A DNA stretch of 23,666 nt from positions 1 to 23,666 of the forward strand of contig BNTT01000038.1 in the NCBI GenBank assembly GCA_025996815.1. Direction: 5' to 3'. Within the stretch, counting starts at the first letter, position 1, and every line of letters starts with the position of its first letter. The notes beneath the pieces were generated by a model, which worked only from the letters and a program-made list of their open reading frames with translations, was not told the DNA's origin and ran no database searches. Positions 7,629 through 15,763 of this stretch are shown piece after piece. This stretch comes from Bacteroidia bacterium. GTDB taxonomy: Bacteria; Bacteroidota; Bacteroidia; Bacteroidales; Azobacteroidaceae. A program made the position numbers and the translations under genes.

Positions 7629-7662
7629 ATTTTTTTTTATTTTTTTTGAAAAATCATGTCGA

Positions 7663-8211
7663 TTAGAGGTCTTTTTTTGATGCGGTGATGATTACGACGG
7701 TTCCGGGGTGCACTTTTTTCACTAATCGTTCGAGGTCGCTGTTGTTGAGTCGGATGCAGCCCTCCGTTGCCCGTGCGCCCAATGATGTTGGGTCGTGCGT
7801 GCCGTGGATGCCGATGCCGGTGTGTCCGGGCACCTCCAAGCGGATGAAAAAGGGACCGTAAGCTCCCTTGATGGCACCTTTCCCGTCGCGAAAATCGTGC
7901 TCCCAATGGTCTGCCTTCTGAATTTCCGACACCCGAAAAATCCCCTCCGGCGTTCTCATATCCCCGCGCTGCTCCTTATTGCCCAGCCCCTGCCCGCAAG
8001 CCATCGGGAAGCGAAACACCTCATAGCCCGTGTAATCATACATCAACAGCCGCATTTCCTGCTTAGACACGACGATAAACCGCGCATTCTCAATCGCTTC
8101 CGCCTTGTTGCGATACCACCGATGCACAAAAACCATCCCAACGTAAGGCGCAACCATGAAAAAGACGGCAATGATGAGCTGCAATGTATCGTTCATTCCT
8201 TTTTTACGCAT
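7663..8211 (-). CDS. L,D-transpeptidase (YkuD domain), membrane-anchored
   Basis: The product has 182 residues. One N-terminal hydrophobic segment (about 10-29) should anchor it in the inner membrane with the domain outside. The YkuD signature is clear: IHGT at 135-138, then ATEGCIRLNNSD, with catalytic Cys152 and His136. The family cuts a tetrapeptide stem and forms 3-3 cross-links, or attaches proteins to peptidoglycan. The short form without a LysM or PG-binding domain is common. The gene follows the second ABC permease by 11 bases on the same strand, so it is the last gene of the ABC operon. ATG at 8196 (five residues later) is an alternative start preceded by AAAAAAGGA, but that purine run touches the codon. 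Confidence 0.93.
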   Translation of the reverse strand: MRKKGMNDTLQLIIAVFFMVAPYVGMVFVHRWYRNKAEAIENARFIVVSKQEMRLLMYDYTGYEVFRFPMACGQGLGNKEQRGDMRTPEGIFRVSEIQKADHWEHDFRDGKGAIKGAYGPFFIRLEVPGHTGIGIHGTHDPTSLGARATEGCIRLNNSDLERLVKKVHPGTVVIITASKKDL

Positions 8212-8222
8212 AAGTTCATAAG

Positions 8223-9479
8223 TTATTCCTCCCGAATCGCATCAATCGCCTTAATCTGCAACGCCCGCAGGGTGGGGATTGCGCCTGCTATCAAGCCGCA
8301 TATCAGCAGGATGAAGCTCGCCGTGATGGCTGTCCAGAATGTTACGCCGGGCTCAGCCAAAAATATGTGTTCTTCTTTTTGTATCCAATACACATCCGCC
8401 ACGTGGAGGGTCAAAACGCCTAATACCAAGCCTATGAAGCCTGCTATCGCGGTCAAGACCAAACTCTCCGACATGATTTGCGACATAATCGTGAGCGGCT
8501 TTGCCCCCAGCGCGCGGCGCACGCCTATTTCGCGGGTGCGCTCCTTGACGGTAACCATCATAATGTTGCTCACGCCCACCACGCCGGCTATCAGCGTGCC
8601 CGAACCAACTATCCATATCAGCAGAGAGATACCTATAAACAGGGCGTCGAACATGGCGAATTGCTCGCCCATATTGAAGCCCCAGAGGGCTTGCTGGTCG
8701 TCCGGCGCGATGTTGTGATGCGCTTTCAGCAGGACTTTCATCTGGTCTTCGACTATCTTGACGGGGAATTTCCCCTTGGCAGTTGCCGCCAGCATGTGAA
8801 TCACATCGCCGCCGTTGTTGATTTGCTGCATGGTGGTGAAGGGGATGCTGATGCCTTCGGATGTTCTGCCTCCCAGACTCATATTTTGCACGCCCTTTGC
8901 CACGCCAATAATCTGGTAGTAGATGCCATTCACGCGCACCTGTTTGCCGATGGGGTTGCCCCGCGTGGGGAACAGTTCCTCGTAGCACTTGGTGCCGATG
9001 ACGCACACTTTGCGGTGTTGGCTGAGGTCAATCTCGTTGATAAACCGCCCCTGTGTCAGGAATTGGTTTTCGATTTTGGCGTAATTGGAATGCACGCCGC
9101 GCACGTTGTAGGAGCCGGCATTTTCGCCCCTCACCACGTTGTTGTCGGAACGCCCGCCGAAGAGTATCGGCGACAGCACGTCCAGTTCGGGTATTGAGTT
9201 GGTCAAAATCTCTAAATCGCTGTTCTGTATATTCCAGTTGCGTCCTTTTTGGAAGCCTTTGTATGGCTCGCTGGTGGTGCTGCTGCCCATAATGCAGCAG
9301 TTGGTGGCGAAGCCTTCGATGCCCTTAAACATCCCCCGTTGCAGCCCCTGCCCGAAGCCCATCATCACGATGAGCATAAAGATGCCCCACAGCACGCCGA
9401 AGCCGGTGAGGAAGCTCCGTACCTTGTTGCGGGTGATTGTAACCCATATTTCTTCTATTTTGTCGGCATCAAATATCAT
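8223..9479 (-). CDS. MacB/FtsX-type ABC transporter permease (second)
   Basis: The product has 418 residues. An N-terminal TM (about residues 22-44, LTGFGVLWGIFMLIVMMGFG) is followed by a ~230-residue periplasmic MacB_PCD-like domain. Three C-terminal TMs sit in an FtsX domain with the family motif VSNIMMVTVKERTREIGVRRALGA. This is the type-VII ABC fold that couples ATP use to periplasmic or outer-membrane work (MacB, LolCDE, FtsX). It overlaps the upstream permease by four bases (ATGA), showing translational coupling. It is clearly paralogous to that permease, so the pair probably forms a heterodimer. The substrate cannot be told from sequence. Confidence 0.93.
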   Translation of the reverse strand: MIFDADKIEEIWVTITRNKVRSFLTGFGVLWGIFMLIVMMGFGQGLQRGMFKGIEGFATNCCIMGSSTTSEPYKGFQKGRNWNIQNSDLEILTNSIPELDVLSPILFGGRSDNNVVRGENAGSYNVRGVHSNYAKIENQFLTQGRFINEIDLSQHRKVCVIGTKCYEELFPTRGNPIGKQVRVNGIYYQIIGVAKGVQNMSLGGRTSEGISIPFTTMQQINNGGDVIHMLAATAKGKFPVKIVEDQMKVLLKAHHNIAPDDQQALWGFNMGEQFAMFDALFIGISLLIWIVGSGTLIAGVVGVSNIMMVTVKERTREIGVRRALGAKPLTIMSQIMSESLVLTAIAGFIGLVLGVLTLHVADVYWIQKEEHIFLAEPGVTFWTAITASFILLICGLIAGAIPTLRALQIKAIDAIREE

Positions 9480-10714
9480 TCGTTTCTCATTGCTTCAACC
9501 GGTGATACATTTACGGCTTTCCACGCGGGGAAATAGCCGGCTATCAGTCCCGAAACCACCAGCACCAGCATCGCGCCGGCGGCAACGGGCACGGCGATGG
9601 TGGGGTTTTGAATGGGCGATTCGGGCATATTTTCCAACGCTCCGCTCACGAGTTCGCCCAAGCCCACGCCCAAAAACATCCCCAGATAGCCGAAAACGGA
9701 GGTGATGAAGACCGATTCCATCAGAATGCCGGTGAGTATGGTGTTGGGGCGCGCGCCCAGGGCTTTGCGGATGCCTATTTCGCGGGTGCGCTCTTTGACG
9801 GTGATGAGCATGATGTTGCTCACGCCAATGATGCCCGCCAGAAGGGTGCCGATGCCGATAATCCAGATGAATGCCGACAGGGCGTTGAAGATGCCCAGAA
9901 ACTGCAAATAGTTTTGCAACTGGTTCCAGATGCCAATGGCACGTTTGTCGGTGGGGGCGAGATGGTGCAGGACTGCCAATTTTGCCCGAAACGATTCTTC
10001 AAAAATTTCATTGTCCTTTTCGGTGTCCAAACCGGTGATAGTGAAGGCAATATCGTCAATCGTTTTGCCGTCGCCATACAGGGTTTGAGCGGTGGAAAAG
10101 GGGATATAGGCTTTGGGGTCGTTGCCCCACGATTGCTCTTCAAACACGCCAATCACTGTATAACTCAGGTTGTTCACGATAAACATTTTGCCAACAGGGT
10201 CACGGTCTTTAAAGAGAATTTCGCGCAGGCGTTTGTTGATGACCGCCACCTTGCGCATCTCTTTCATATCCATACTGTTGAGCCATCGCCCCTGATTGTC
10301 TATAATCTTGATGCCGTTAATCTGCATAAATTCGGGCGTAACGCCGGTGAAGTCGCAGTTTGTGTTGTATGTTTCAAAACTTGTGAGCAGGTATTTTTCC
10401 GTAATCGGGACTATTTCGCCGGCTTCGGGCACCCTGCTTTTGAGCAGGGCGATGTCTTTTTCGTCCAAATTGATGCGGCGATGTTTGGGCAGCCCTTCGT
10501 GGGGGATAGAGGTTCTGCGCCCCCAAAACTGCACGCTATTGACCGAGCGGCTGCCAAAGCGGTTCAGCATCCCGTTGCGCAAGCCATTGCCGGCAGAGAG
10601 CAGGATGCAAAACATGAAGATGCCCCACGAGATTGAAAACCCCGTGAGGAACGTCCGCAACTTGTTTTTCTTTATCGTGCTGAAAATTTCGAGCCAACTT
10701 TCTCTGTCAAACAT
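9476..10714 (-). CDS. MacB/FtsX-type ABC transporter permease (first)
   Basis: The product has 412 residues with the same layout as its downstream paralogue. It has one N-terminal TM (about 23-44, after KKNKLRTFLTGFSISWG), a large periplasmic domain, and three C-terminal TMs with VSNIMLITVKERTREIGIRKALGARP. Its start overlaps the end of the ATPase gene by eight bases and its end overlaps the next permease by four. With the ATPase it should form one inner-membrane complex. No TolC/HlyD-type partner is seen in the window, although MacB exporters usually have a periplasmic adaptor gene beside them. Confidence 0.93.
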   Translation of the reverse strand: MFDRESWLEIFSTIKKNKLRTFLTGFSISWGIFMFCILLSAGNGLRNGMLNRFGSRSVNSVQFWGRRTSIPHEGLPKHRRINLDEKDIALLKSRVPEAGEIVPITEKYLLTSFETYNTNCDFTGVTPEFMQINGIKIIDNQGRWLNSMDMKEMRKVAVINKRLREILFKDRDPVGKMFIVNNLSYTVIGVFEEQSWGNDPKAYIPFSTAQTLYGDGKTIDDIAFTITGLDTEKDNEIFEESFRAKLAVLHHLAPTDKRAIGIWNQLQNYLQFLGIFNALSAFIWIIGIGTLLAGIIGVSNIMLITVKERTREIGIRKALGARPNTILTGILMESVFITSVFGYLGMFLGVGLGELVSGALENMPESPIQNPTIAVPVAAGAMLVLVVSGLIAGYFPAWKAVNVSPVEAMRNE

Positions 10715-11381
10715 TTTTTACTATTTTATCAATAACGCCGTCTTTTAGATAGATGATGCGGTCGGTGGCATCGGCGACGGACTGTTCGTGGGTCACGATA
10801 ATCATCGTCATACCCGTCCTGTTCACCTCGCGCAGCAGTTGCATCATCTCTTCGGATGTTTTGCTGTCCAATGCGCCGGTGGGCTCGTCTGCCAGGATAA
10901 CTTGCGGCTGTGCAATCAGCGCCCGTGCGATGGCGACGCGCTGTTTTTGTCCCCCCGACAGTTCGTTAGGCATGTGGTATGCCCACGATTTCAAGCCCAT
11001 TTTGTCGAGATATTCCAGCGCGGTGGCATTGCGTTTTTTGCGGCTCACACCCTGATAATAGAGCGGCAGAGCCACATTTTCCATCGCATTTTTGTAGGCG
11101 ATGAGGTTGAACGACTGAAAAATAAAGCCAATCAACTTGTTGCGCACCTCGGCGGCTTTCGTTTCCGACAGGTCGCGCATCATCCGCCCGCTCAGTTCAT
11201 ACACCCCCGTATCGTAAGAGTCCAAAATGCCCAAGATATTCAGCAGCGTCGATTTTCCCGACCCCGAAGCGCCCATAATACTCACCATCTCCCCCTGCTT
11301 GATGTGGAGATTTATCCCTTTCAGCACATGGAGCGGTGCCCCATTGTTGTAAGTCTTATTTATATTTTTCAGTTTAATCAT
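10707..11381 (-). CDS. ABC transporter ATP-binding protein (MacB/LolD type)
   Basis: The product has 224 residues, the usual length for LolD/MacB-type free ATPases. Walker A GASGSGKST is at 37-45, the Q-loop Gln at 89, the signature LSGGQ at 141-145, Walker B VILADE at 161-166, and the H-loop His at 198 (VTHEQ). It is the first gene of the operon with the two permeases and the L,D-transpeptidase. It supplies the ATP hydrolysis for the complex on the cytoplasmic face. A -7 box lies about 25 bases upstream of the start. Confidence 0.95.
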   Translation of the reverse strand: MIKLKNINKTYNNGAPLHVLKGINLHIKQGEMVSIMGASGSGKSTLLNILGILDSYDTGVYELSGRMMRDLSETKAAEVRNKLIGFIFQSFNLIAYKNAMENVALPLYYQGVSRKKRNATALEYLDKMGLKSWAYHMPNELSGGQKQRVAIARALIAQPQVILADEPTGALDSKTSEEMMQLLREVNRTGMTMIIVTHEQSVADATDRIIYLKDGVIDKIVKNV

Positions 11382-11404
11382 TTTTGCAACGGAATTACAT
11401 TCTG

Positions 11405-11412
11405 CAAAGGTA
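11405..11412 (-). promoter_or_regulatory. -7 box for the ABC/L,D-transpeptidase operon
   Basis: Minus-strand TACCTTTG, 24 bases upstream of the ATPase start. It is part of a 24-bp direct repeat that also carries the -7 box of the next gene upstream (12698-12721). Confidence 0.65.
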
Positions 11413-11428
11413 CGAATTTATTTTGAAA
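11405..11428. repeat. 24-bp direct repeat, left copy (promoter-bearing)
   Basis: Identical to 12698-12721 over 24 bases, starting CAAAGGTACGAATTTATTTT. The match extends to 28 bases with one mismatch. The two copies lie 1293 bases apart and bracket exactly the AAA ATPase gene. Confidence 0.9.
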
Positions 11429-11441
11429 TAAGTTGGAAAAA

Positions 11442-12635
11442 TCAATACAAAAATCCAAACAGCCAGAGCGGAATTTTTTTGTCAAAACCATACTCAATAT
11501 TATCGGCGGCAATGTAGGCGTGGCTTTCACCCTGAATTTGCCTGTTTGTTTTACTTTTTCCGCCAATCTCAAACAATATTTTTTTATCCACCCAAAAATC
11601 GCCCGTGTTGGGATATTCAACCGCGTGTTGATACGAAAGTTGATTCAGGAAAAACGTTTCACGCATATTGCCAATGTCCGTATTGCACGCTGCCAAAGCG
11701 TAGGCAAGATTGGTGTTTTCGAGATAAATTTTGTCGGGTTTTTGCAGTTTGTTTATGCCCGAAATGTCTTTGTGAATATGTTTTGTGAGTTTGGTTTCTT
11801 CCAAATAGTTCAAATAAGTAACAAAAGTGGCGCGATTGATACCAATTCGCTCACTGAGTTTGCTCACATTCGGCACAAATGGCGTGGAGGCGGCAATAAT
11901 AGCGAGCAGTTGCTTGATTTTGTAAATATAAGCAATCTCAACACCCCGCAGCAAAGGCAGTTCTATTTCCAAAATCATATTGATAACTTCCTCAATTTTA
12001 GCATAATACAAATGCGGCATTTCGTTGAAAAACGGATAATAACCATTTTTTAGATAGTTGCCAAAATATTGCAGAGGTTTAATGTCCTTTAAAATCTGAT
12101 TGGAAATGTCCAATTGATTATGGAGAATATCGTCAAGTGAAACGACCGGAAAACTGTTTCGTGTAGTCATATTCAAAAATTCGCGAAACGAAAGTCCCTG
12201 CATTTCATAAGAAATTGCTCTTCGGCTCAAATCGGCGCGCGCATTGAGAATTTCGAGCAAAGACGAGCCGGTAAAAACCACTTTCAGTTCGGCGTAATCA
12301 TCATAAATATTTTTGATTTCCTGCGCCCAATTGGGGTATTTATGCACCTCGTCGAGAAACAGAAACTTCCCGCCGCGTTTGACAAACATTTCCGCCGTAT
12401 CCACCAATTTGTGTTCGGCAAACCAAATATCGTCTAAACTCACATAAAGCGAAGTAGAGTCAAGCGGCAGATTTTGCTTCATATATTGCAAAAGCAAAGT
12501 GGTTTTTCCCACGCCTCGTGCCCCACGAATACCAATAAGGCGAGCATCCCACTCAATTTTTCCGACCACGGAGCGCACAAAATCAAGCGAAGTTTGCGTA
12601 ATTTTTTTGAACGATTTTTCAAATAATACTTCCAT
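11442..12635 (-). CDS. AAA ATPase, AAA_14/DUF4143-type
   Basis: The product has 397 residues from the ATG at 12635. The P-loop GARGVGKT is at 38-45, Walker B FLFLDE at 91-96 followed by VHKYPNWAQEIK, and the sensor-like FTGSS at 121-125. The remaining part, with helices around GINRATFVTYLNYLEE (wing-helix-like) and a C-terminal nuclease-fold-like segment, fits the DUF4143 tail of this family. Such proteins are common in Bacteroidota, in many copies, often with unknown targets. An upstream ATG at 12686 would add 17 residues but leave almost no leader after the promoter box at 12698-12705, so 12635 is preferred. Cellular role unknown. Confidence 0.88.
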   Translation of the reverse strand: MEVLFEKSFKKITQTSLDFVRSVVGKIEWDARLIGIRGARGVGKTTLLLQYMKQNLPLDSTSLYVSLDDIWFAEHKLVDTAEMFVKRGGKFLFLDEVHKYPNWAQEIKNIYDDYAELKVVFTGSSLLEILNARADLSRRAISYEMQGLSFREFLNMTTRNSFPVVSLDDILHNQLDISNQILKDIKPLQYFGNYLKNGYYPFFNEMPHLYYAKIEEVINMILEIELPLLRGVEIAYIYKIKQLLAIIAASTPFVPNVSKLSERIGINRATFVTYLNYLEETKLTKHIHKDISGINKLQKPDKIYLENTNLAYALAACNTDIGNMRETFFLNQLSYQHAVEYPNTGDFWVDKKILFEIGGKSKTNRQIQGESHAYIAADNIEYGFDKKIPLWLFGFLY

Positions 12636-12697
12636 AATATCGTCATTTTGCTCATTGCAACAAACAATTTTCTGTTGTTTTTGCACATTAGAGCGTA

Positions 12698-12705
12698 CAA
12701 AGGTA
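12698..12705 (-). promoter_or_regulatory. -7 box for the AAA ATPase gene
   Basis: Minus-strand TACCTTTG, 63 bases before the preferred start codon. It is contained in the right copy of the 24-bp direct repeat. Confidence 0.6.
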
Positions 12706-12721
12706 CGAATTTATTTTGAAA
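12698..12721. repeat. 24-bp direct repeat, right copy (promoter-bearing)
   Basis: Perfect copy of 11405-11428. The flanks beyond 28 bases differ, so the match is limited to the promoter region. Confidence 0.9.
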
Positions 12722-12920
12722 CAAGCGTATAAGAATCAGGAAACGGTTTCGGTGTTGGTGGATTGGTTATTTAAATTATTTGTTGTACCTTTCCTCTAAA
12801 AATCCTAAATCAGCACAGATAGGATAACTTTGTAATATTTGCCTTTTCAGTCAATTCACCACAAAGGTACGGAACTGAAACAATGTCGGAAGAAACAGTG
12901 TTGGGGACACAGTTTCTCAA
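12722..12920. other. Gene-poor stretch without a supported gene
   Basis: About 200 bases hold no convincing gene on either strand. A further minus-strand TACCTTTG lies at 12862-12869 and a plus-strand TAACTTTG near 12826-12833, each without an obvious gene. Together with the IS remnant to the right this looks like decayed insertion debris. Confidence 0.5.
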
Positions 12921-13118
12921 TCAGGCACTAAGTGCCTGTAAATTTCTTTGTGGGTCGAACGGCTTTGCCACCGACCACGATGCCTCAACAAGAATCTGTC
13001 GAAGAAACTTGTTGCCATGCAGGGTTTTGTTCGACTTTATTTTGCCATTTTCGTCCAACATACACAAAAATACACTATCTTTGTGCACGTCAAGACCACA
13101 ACATCTGTCCATAAGCAT
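12921..13118 (-). pseudogene. Decayed IS110-type transposase (internal deletion)
   Basis: The frame encodes 65 residues instead of the family's usual ~300-400. It opens with CGLDVHKDSVFLCMLDENGK, matching the IS110 N-terminus in which the Asp of GLDVHK is the first DEDD catalytic residue. It then passes directly to GNKFLRQILVEASWSVAK. In intact members a G-x-x-x-LR-x-x-LVEAxW segment lies near the C-terminus, so the whole middle seems to be missing. The reading that two distant parts are joined is inference from motif memory. The gene cannot encode an active recombinase. Confidence 0.7.
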
Positions 13119-13158
13119 ACTTAATTAGTTGTTTAACAATTAGTTTATAATCACGCTA

Positions 13159-13166
13159 CAAAGGTA
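13159..13166 (-). promoter_or_regulatory. -7 box upstream of the IS110 remnant
   Basis: Minus-strand TACCTTTG lies about 40 bases before the ATG of the remnant, so the remnant appears to keep its 5' control region. The stretch 13119-13239 would correspond to the non-coding end of the element. Confidence 0.45.
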
Positions 13167-13239
13167 GCAATTTGTACTTCGAGTACGGTAGGCTGTATGC
13201 CCGAAAAGGATGCCTGGTCTTGACTTTTTATTCATACGC

Positions 13240-13270
13240 TTGCTTATCTCGTGATTTTTATCTAATTTTG
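13240..13270 (+). promoter_or_regulatory. Promoter of the outer-membrane receptor gene
   Basis: TTG at 13240-13242, a 20-base spacer and TAATTTTG at 13263-13270 fit the phylum consensus. The start codon follows 20 bases later. Confidence 0.75.
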
Positions 13271-13289
13271 CAGTAAAATAAAAACAGTC

Positions 13290-15728
13290 ATGATGAAAAA
13301 TATGAATTGTTTCAACAAACAAAGAAAAAGGCTTTGCGGGCTTGTTGCCATTGGGTTGTGTGTTGCGGCATTGAGTGCGCAGGCTCAGGTGACGCTTTCG
13401 GGGATTGTGAAGAGCGAGTTTGACAATACAGCCGTGCCGTTTGCCAACGTCGTAGTCAAGACCGAAAAGGACAGTCTTTTTGTGCTTGGAACAATTACTA
13501 ACGAAGACGGGCGTTTCTCGCTTGCCGGTGTCAAGTCGGGGAATTATATACTGCACGTATCGTGCATGGGATACCTCACACAGAGGGTTCCGGTATATGT
13601 CGGTAGCCTCTCCGATTATTTGGATTTGAAGACTGTTGAACTGAAAGAAAATCAGCAGATGCTGTCCGAAATCGTGGTTACGGCACAGCAATCGGGGGTT
13701 AACGAACGATTGGACAAGAAAGCCTACTCCCTCGAAAACAATGTCAGCCAAAGCGGAGGGTCTGTTTTGCAGGCTATGCAGAATCTTCCGGGCATTACCG
13801 TTCAGGACGGGAAAATCGAATTGCGCGGCAATGATAAAGTAACTATTCTGATGGATGGCAAACAAACCGCCCTCACCGGGTTCGGCGACCAAAAAGGATT
13901 GGACAATATTCCCGCATCGGCAATCCACCGTATTGAAATTATCAATAATCCTTCATCCAAATACGACTCCAACGGCAGTGCCGGAATCATCAACATCGTT
14001 TACAAGAAAACCGACCGCGAAGGCTTTAACGGAAAAGCAGGCGTATCCACCGGCATGGGTGCTTTGTGGGAGCGACAGAAAAATCTGCCCGATATGCGCT
14101 CGCAATACACCGGAACGCCTAAAGTCAATCCCTCGCTGTCGGTCAACTACCGGAAAGAAAAGGTCAATCTCTTTTTTCAGGGCGATTATTTATATACCGA
14201 AACGCTGAATAAGAATGAATATGTTACACGCACCTATTCGGACGGAAACATTGTGCGCAGTCAGCTGCAGCGAAACCGCGATACGCATTTTACTACCCTG
14301 AAAATGGGTGCTGATTGGGATATTGACCCAAACAACGTTCTCACCGTATCGGGATTATACGGCGGTGAGAAACTGCTTGACCACGGCGACCAACCTTTCT
14401 TCAACGCCGACCTTACGAAACGCCGCCGCCTTTGGAAATTCCTCGAAGACGAACTGAAAACAACCGTTATGGCTACCGCCGCTTGGCGACATAAATTCAA
14501 GGAAGCGGGACATTTGCTGAATGTGGGCTTCAACTATACTTTCCACCGTGAAGATGAAAAATATTTTTTCGACAATATACTGACCGTTGCCAAAGGCTAT
14601 GACTGGTATAAACTCCTTTCGGACGAACAGGTGATGGATTTCAATGTTGATTACATAAAACCGCTGAAAAACGGGCGGTTGGAAACGGGCGTCAAGTTCC
14701 GCATAAGAGATATACCCACCAATATGCAGTTTCATGCCGACAAAGACACAACCGCCTTTGATGTTGCCGCCGGAGGAAAAGCCACTTACAAGGAACTTAT
14801 CCCGTCCCTGTATGGAAATTACGTCTATGAAAGCCAACGCTGGGAAGCGGAACTCGGTTTGCGTGTCGAATATGTGAATCTGAAATACGAAGTAAACCCT
14901 CTTCATCCGACCTACAAAAGCGATGGCTACAATTATATCGAGCCTTTTCCGACTGTTCGGCTGGCATACAAGTTCAATGAACGGAATAAAATCAGCCTTT
15001 TTTATAATCGGCGAGTTGACCGCCCGAACGAAGTAGACATCCGCATTTTCCCCAAATATGACGATGCGGAAATCGTTAAGGTAGGCAATCCGGCTTTGCA
15101 CCCGCAATTTACCCATTCCGCCGAACTTGGATTTAAGACCTCCTGGAACACCGGCAACTGGTATGGAGCACTCTACCACAAAATCACGGACGGAACGATT
15201 ACCCGCATTTCAACCGCCGTTTCCGGCAATGATTTAATATACGCCATATTTCAGAACGCAGGGAGAACCTACCACAGCGGATTTGAAGCGATACTGACAC
15301 AGAATTTTTCAAAATTCTACACCGCCAATCTGAACGGCAACATCTACTACAACCGGATTAACGCCTTCACGGTGGAAAACAAGTATCCGATTCCGCATAC
15401 TTTTTCAGCCGACCGGCAAAATATGTATTCCGGCAACGTAAAATTGAACAATCTGTTTCGTCCGGGTGCCCAATTTGAAATGCAGCTATCAGCAGTCTGG
15501 CTGGCACCCGACATCATCCCACAGGGAAAAATTCAATCGCGATTTTCTTTAGACTTGGGCTTGAAGAAAACCATTCAGCGAGGCAAGGGAGAGTTGATTT
15601 TAAGTGCCACGGACTTGCTGAATACGATGGTTATCCGCAAAGAGATTCAAGGCGGGACATTCAGTTATACACTCCGCGATTATTATGAGACGCAGGTGGT
15701 GCGAATGGGGTATAACTACAAATTTTAA
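13290..15728 (+). CDS. Outer-membrane beta-barrel receptor, TonB-dependent-like (OMP_b-brl_3)
   Basis: The product has 812 residues. A signal peptide ends at AQA-Q (about 32/33). Residues about 34-120 are a carboxypeptidase-regulatory-like beta-sandwich (SGIVKSEFDNTAVPFANVVV, later GYLTQRVPV). Residues about 125-232 are plug-like, with MQNLPGITVQDGKIELRGND, IEIINNPSSKYDSNGSAGII and INIVYKK. The rest is beta-barrel, ending in YNYKF with a terminal Phe as expected for Bam substrates. No separate TonB box can be pointed out. This subgroup is shorter than SusC, and no SusD-like partner follows, so glycan import is not implied. The substrate is unknown. A second in-frame ATG lies directly after the first; either may be used. 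Confidence 0.92.
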   Translation: MMKNMNCFNKQRKRLCGLVAIGLCVAALSAQAQVTLSGIVKSEFDNTAVPFANVVVKTEKDSLFVLGTITNEDGRFSLAGVKSGNYILHVSCMGYLTQRVPVYVGSLSDYLDLKTVELKENQQMLSEIVVTAQQSGVNERLDKKAYSLENNVSQSGGSVLQAMQNLPGITVQDGKIELRGNDKVTILMDGKQTALTGFGDQKGLDNIPASAIHRIEIINNPSSKYDSNGSAGIINIVYKKTDREGFNGKAGVSTGMGALWERQKNLPDMRSQYTGTPKVNPSLSVNYRKEKVNLFFQGDYLYTETLNKNEYVTRTYSDGNIVRSQLQRNRDTHFTTLKMGADWDIDPNNVLTVSGLYGGEKLLDHGDQPFFNADLTKRRRLWKFLEDELKTTVMATAAWRHKFKEAGHLLNVGFNYTFHREDEKYFFDNILTVAKGYDWYKLLSDEQVMDFNVDYIKPLKNGRLETGVKFRIRDIPTNMQFHADKDTTAFDVAAGGKATYKELIPSLYGNYVYESQRWEAELGLRVEYVNLKYEVNPLHPTYKSDGYNYIEPFPTVRLAYKFNERNKISLFYNRRVDRPNEVDIRIFPKYDDAEIVKVGNPALHPQFTHSAELGFKTSWNTGNWYGALYHKITDGTITRISTAVSGNDLIYAIFQNAGRTYHSGFEAILTQNFSKFYTANLNGNIYYNRINAFTVENKYPIPHTFSADRQNMYSGNVKLNNLFRPGAQFEMQLSAVWLAPDIIPQGKIQSRFSLDLGLKKTIQRGKGELILSATDLLNTMVIRKEIQGGTFSYTLRDYYETQVVRMGYNYKF

Positions 15729-15754
15729 AATTTATAAAACAATAAAATTATATG

Positions 15755-15759
15755 GAGGA
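15755..15759 (+). promoter_or_regulatory. Strong Shine-Dalgarno (GGAGG) deciding the nitroreductase start
   Basis: GGAGG five bases before ATG 15764. Such G-rich sites are unusual in this window, where most starts have only A-rich leaders. Confidence 0.7.
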
Positions 15760-15763
15760 ATAT

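Noticed and set aside
9608..10636. Plus-strand open frame of 342 codons opposite the ABC permease
   Set aside because: It is a long antisense frame caused by codon bias of the FtsX-type permease gene; no family motif seen.
12883..13128. Plus-strand open frame opposite the IS110 relic
   Set aside because: It is the antisense of the recognisable transposase fragment.
13140..13928. Minus-strand open frame of 262 codons opposite the receptor gene
   Set aside because: It is an antisense shadow of the strongly recognisable outer-membrane receptor.
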